Assembly (NCBI GenBank): GCA_028288395.1
Contig: JAQBNV010000126.1
Coordinates: 1 to 8,256 of the forward strand
Origin: Adhaeribacter sp.
Lineage (GTDB): Bacteria; Bacteroidota; Bacteroidia; Cytophagales; Hymenobacteraceae
DNA: 8,256 nucleotides
Direction of reading: 5' to 3'
The position numbers were made by a program, and so were the translations under genes. A model generated the notes under the pieces. It had not been told where the DNA came from, did not search any database, and saw only the letters and a list, made by a program, of their open reading frames with translations. Positions 7,063 to 8,256 of the stretch are shown here, piece by piece. Every line of letters begins with the position of its first letter. Positions within the stretch are counted from its first letter, which is position 1.

Positions 7063-7178
7063 GCGCCAGTTTAGCGAAGCGTAACTGGTGTGTAAAAATG
7101 AAAGAAAGTCTTCGACTTCCGGAAATTGGAAACTTCCCCTCATCAATAGACACCAGTTACCCTTCGCTAAACTGGCAC
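7063..7178. repeat. 116-base element with 29-base inverted ends (MITE/REP-like)
   Basis: Bases 7063-7091 and 7150-7178 are reverse complements at 27 of 29 positions, separated by 58 bases. Each arm is itself a hairpin: CCAGTT and AACTGG flank an 11-base loop rich in GCGAAG. The left arm can also pair through G-U wobbles into a longer stem. The spacer holds a small AAGTC-TTC-GACTT hairpin. The element occupies much of the 249-base gap between the MEKHLA gene and pbpC. No transposase or clear target-site duplication is visible at its edges. A mobile miniature element, a REP/BIME-like intergenic repeat or a structured terminator are all possible. Confidence 0.7.
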
Positions 7179-7239
7179 TAGTAGTTGTGATAGAAGAGAA
7201 CGGAAATCAAGCTGAAAATATTAAATTGCACCATAGCCG

Positions 7240-7269
7240 TTGGTAATAATCTTACCCGGAATAAATTTC
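7240..7269 (+). promoter_or_regulatory. Weak candidate promoter for pbpC
   Basis: TTG at 7240-7242 and TAAATTTC at 7262-7269, spaced by 19 bases, match the Bacteroidota pattern except for the final G. It would begin transcription shortly before the ATG at 7290, leaving a very short leader. It lies downstream of the inverted-repeat element. Confidence 0.28.
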
Positions 7270-7289
7270 AGCAGGCGTAGGCGTATAAA

Positions 7290-8256
7290 ATGCAACGGGA
7301 CAATATAGCGGCATTCAAATCGGTTTTTGCCCGTTTCCGACGGCCAGCTAAAAAAGGTACCCGGTGGGTAAGCATGGGCTTGGTTTTGTTCCTGTGCTGC
7401 GGGTTAACGTTAGCCTTGCTCAATTATATCTTCCCGCTGCGGATTAACATTACGTATTCGCCGGTTATTATGGCCGCCGACGGCAGCGTGATAAATGCTT
7501 TTCTGAGTCGCGACGATAAATGGCGGATGCAACTGGAGCCCGGTGAAATAAATCCGGTCCTGGAAAAGGCGCTGCTGCTGAAAGAAGACAAATATTTTTA
7601 TTATCACCCGGGCGTAAACCCGGTGGCGCTGGGCCGCGCCCTGGTTAAAATATTGCCCAAAACAAAACGGCCGCCGGCGCCTCTACCATTACCATGCAGG
7701 TAGCCCGGCTCCTCTACCCGAAAGAAAGAACTTACTGGCATAAATTAATCGAAATATGGCGGGCGCTGCAACTGGAATGGTATTACTCCAAAGCCGAAAT
7801 ATTACAGCTTTACCTGAACCTTGTGCCGTTTGGCGGGAATATCGAAGGCATCAAAGCGGCTTCGGTGCTGTATTTCCAGCAGTCGCCGCAGCAGTTGAGT
7901 TTGACCCAAGCGGTGACTTTGTCGGTTATTCCCAACAAGCCCTCGTCGTTGCGCATTGGCGTCCGGAACGACCAGATTGTGGCTTTCCGGAATAAATGGC
8001 TACGGCGTTTTAAAGCCCAAAAGGCTTTTGGGGATAAAGAAATTGAAGATGCCCTGGCCGAGCCGCTGTCCGCTACGCGCGTGGAAGCGCCCCGGATAGC
8101 CCCGCATTTTGCTTACCGGCTGTACCGGCAGAACCGCCACCAGGCCACCATTAAAACCAACCTTAACCGCCACATCCAGGAAAAAGTAACGCAACTGACG
8201 TATAATTACATGCAGCAGTTGCGCCACAAAAATATTCAGAACGCCTCGGTTATTAT
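7290..8256 (+). pseudogene. pbpC: Penicillin-binding protein 1C, glycosyltransferase-51 part, interrupted by a frameshift and cut by window edge
   Basis: PBP1C is a membrane-anchored, periplasm-facing class A penicillin-binding protein that would polymerise lipid II into glycan strands and carry a transpeptidase-like domain. The first part (7290-7703) encodes an N-terminal anchor helix (about 27-47) and the GT51 catalytic motif KEDKYFYYHPGVNP, with Glu at residue 99, then goes out of frame after residue 120 and stops at TAG 7701-7703. The -1 frame, free of stops from 7649 to the window end, continues the same protein: GASTITMQVARLL, the KLIEIWRALQLEW helix, KAEILQLYLNLVPFGGNIEG and KAASVLYF, then the linker leading to the transpeptidase domain. 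Restoring one A in the AAAA run at 7647-7650 rejoins both parts into about 322 residues. The GGNIEG form and the spacing point to PbpC rather than PBP1A. It may be a true pseudogene, a phase-variable tract or a sequencing error; conservation after the break favours a recent event or an error. Confidence 0.85.

Noticed and set aside
7063..7178. CRISPR-like repeats
   Set aside because: There are only two copies and they are inverted, not direct, with a single spacer.
7649..7703. Programmed -1 ribosomal frameshifting in pbpC
   Set aside because: No canonical X-XXY-YYZ heptamer lies in the correct frame. The nearest, A-ACA-AAA at 7661-7667, does not re-pair in the P site, and no typical downstream stimulator was evident. 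A lost A explains it better.
7756..8227. Short frames on both strands over the second half of the pbpC piece
   Set aside because: The -1 frame through the same bases encodes clear GT51 motifs, so these are shadows.

Overview
The window looks like the chromosome of a member of the phylum Bacteroidota, most likely order Cytophagales (Hymenobacteraceae-like). This is inferred from the style of the proteins, the lack of clear Shine-Dalgarno sequences before most genes, moderately GC-rich genes separated by AT-rich gaps, and an exact match to the Bacteroidota promoter consensus (TTG, about 20 bases, TAnnTTTG) before one gene. No rRNA, tRNA, CRISPR array, transposase or phage gene is visible.

Left part (1-4020): genes for polyprenyl-phosphate sugar metabolism and cell-surface glycosylation. 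On the minus strand a HAD-family phosphatase gene (513-1235) overlaps by 26 bases the start of a UbiA-family prenyltransferase gene (1-538, cut by the window edge). The prenyltransferase resembles decaprenyl-phosphate phosphoribosyltransferase. After a 487-base AT-rich gap, a large multi-membrane GT39/PMT-type glycosyltransferase (1723-3408) runs on the plus strand and ends at a strong hairpin terminator. A GtrA-family small membrane protein (3610-4020) faces it on the minus strand. The prenyltransferase could make polyprenyl-phospho-phosphoribose, the HAD enzyme could remove the phosphate, GtrA could help move the lipid-linked sugar, and the GT39-like enzyme could use it outside the membrane. 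That joint pathway is inference; the individual families are well supported.

Middle part (4112-6453): a tight minus-strand proB-proA pair with a 2-base gap, encoding the first two enzymes of proline synthesis from glutamate. The gtrA-like gene lies 91 bases downstream on the same strand.

Right part (6454-8256): divergent from proB, a stand-alone MEKHLA-domain (PAS-like) protein gene (6588-7040). It is followed by a 116-base element with 29-base inverted ends (7063-7178), and then by the start of pbpC (penicillin-binding protein 1C). pbpC is interrupted by a one-base frameshift in a run of A near 7647-7650 and continues beyond the window in the -1 frame. The remainder encodes an otherwise well conserved glycosyltransferase-51 domain.

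The best leads are the possible DPPR/DPA-like lipid-sugar gene set, the pbpC frameshift, the inverted-repeat element before pbpC and a perfect 22-base palindrome within the prenyltransferase gene.
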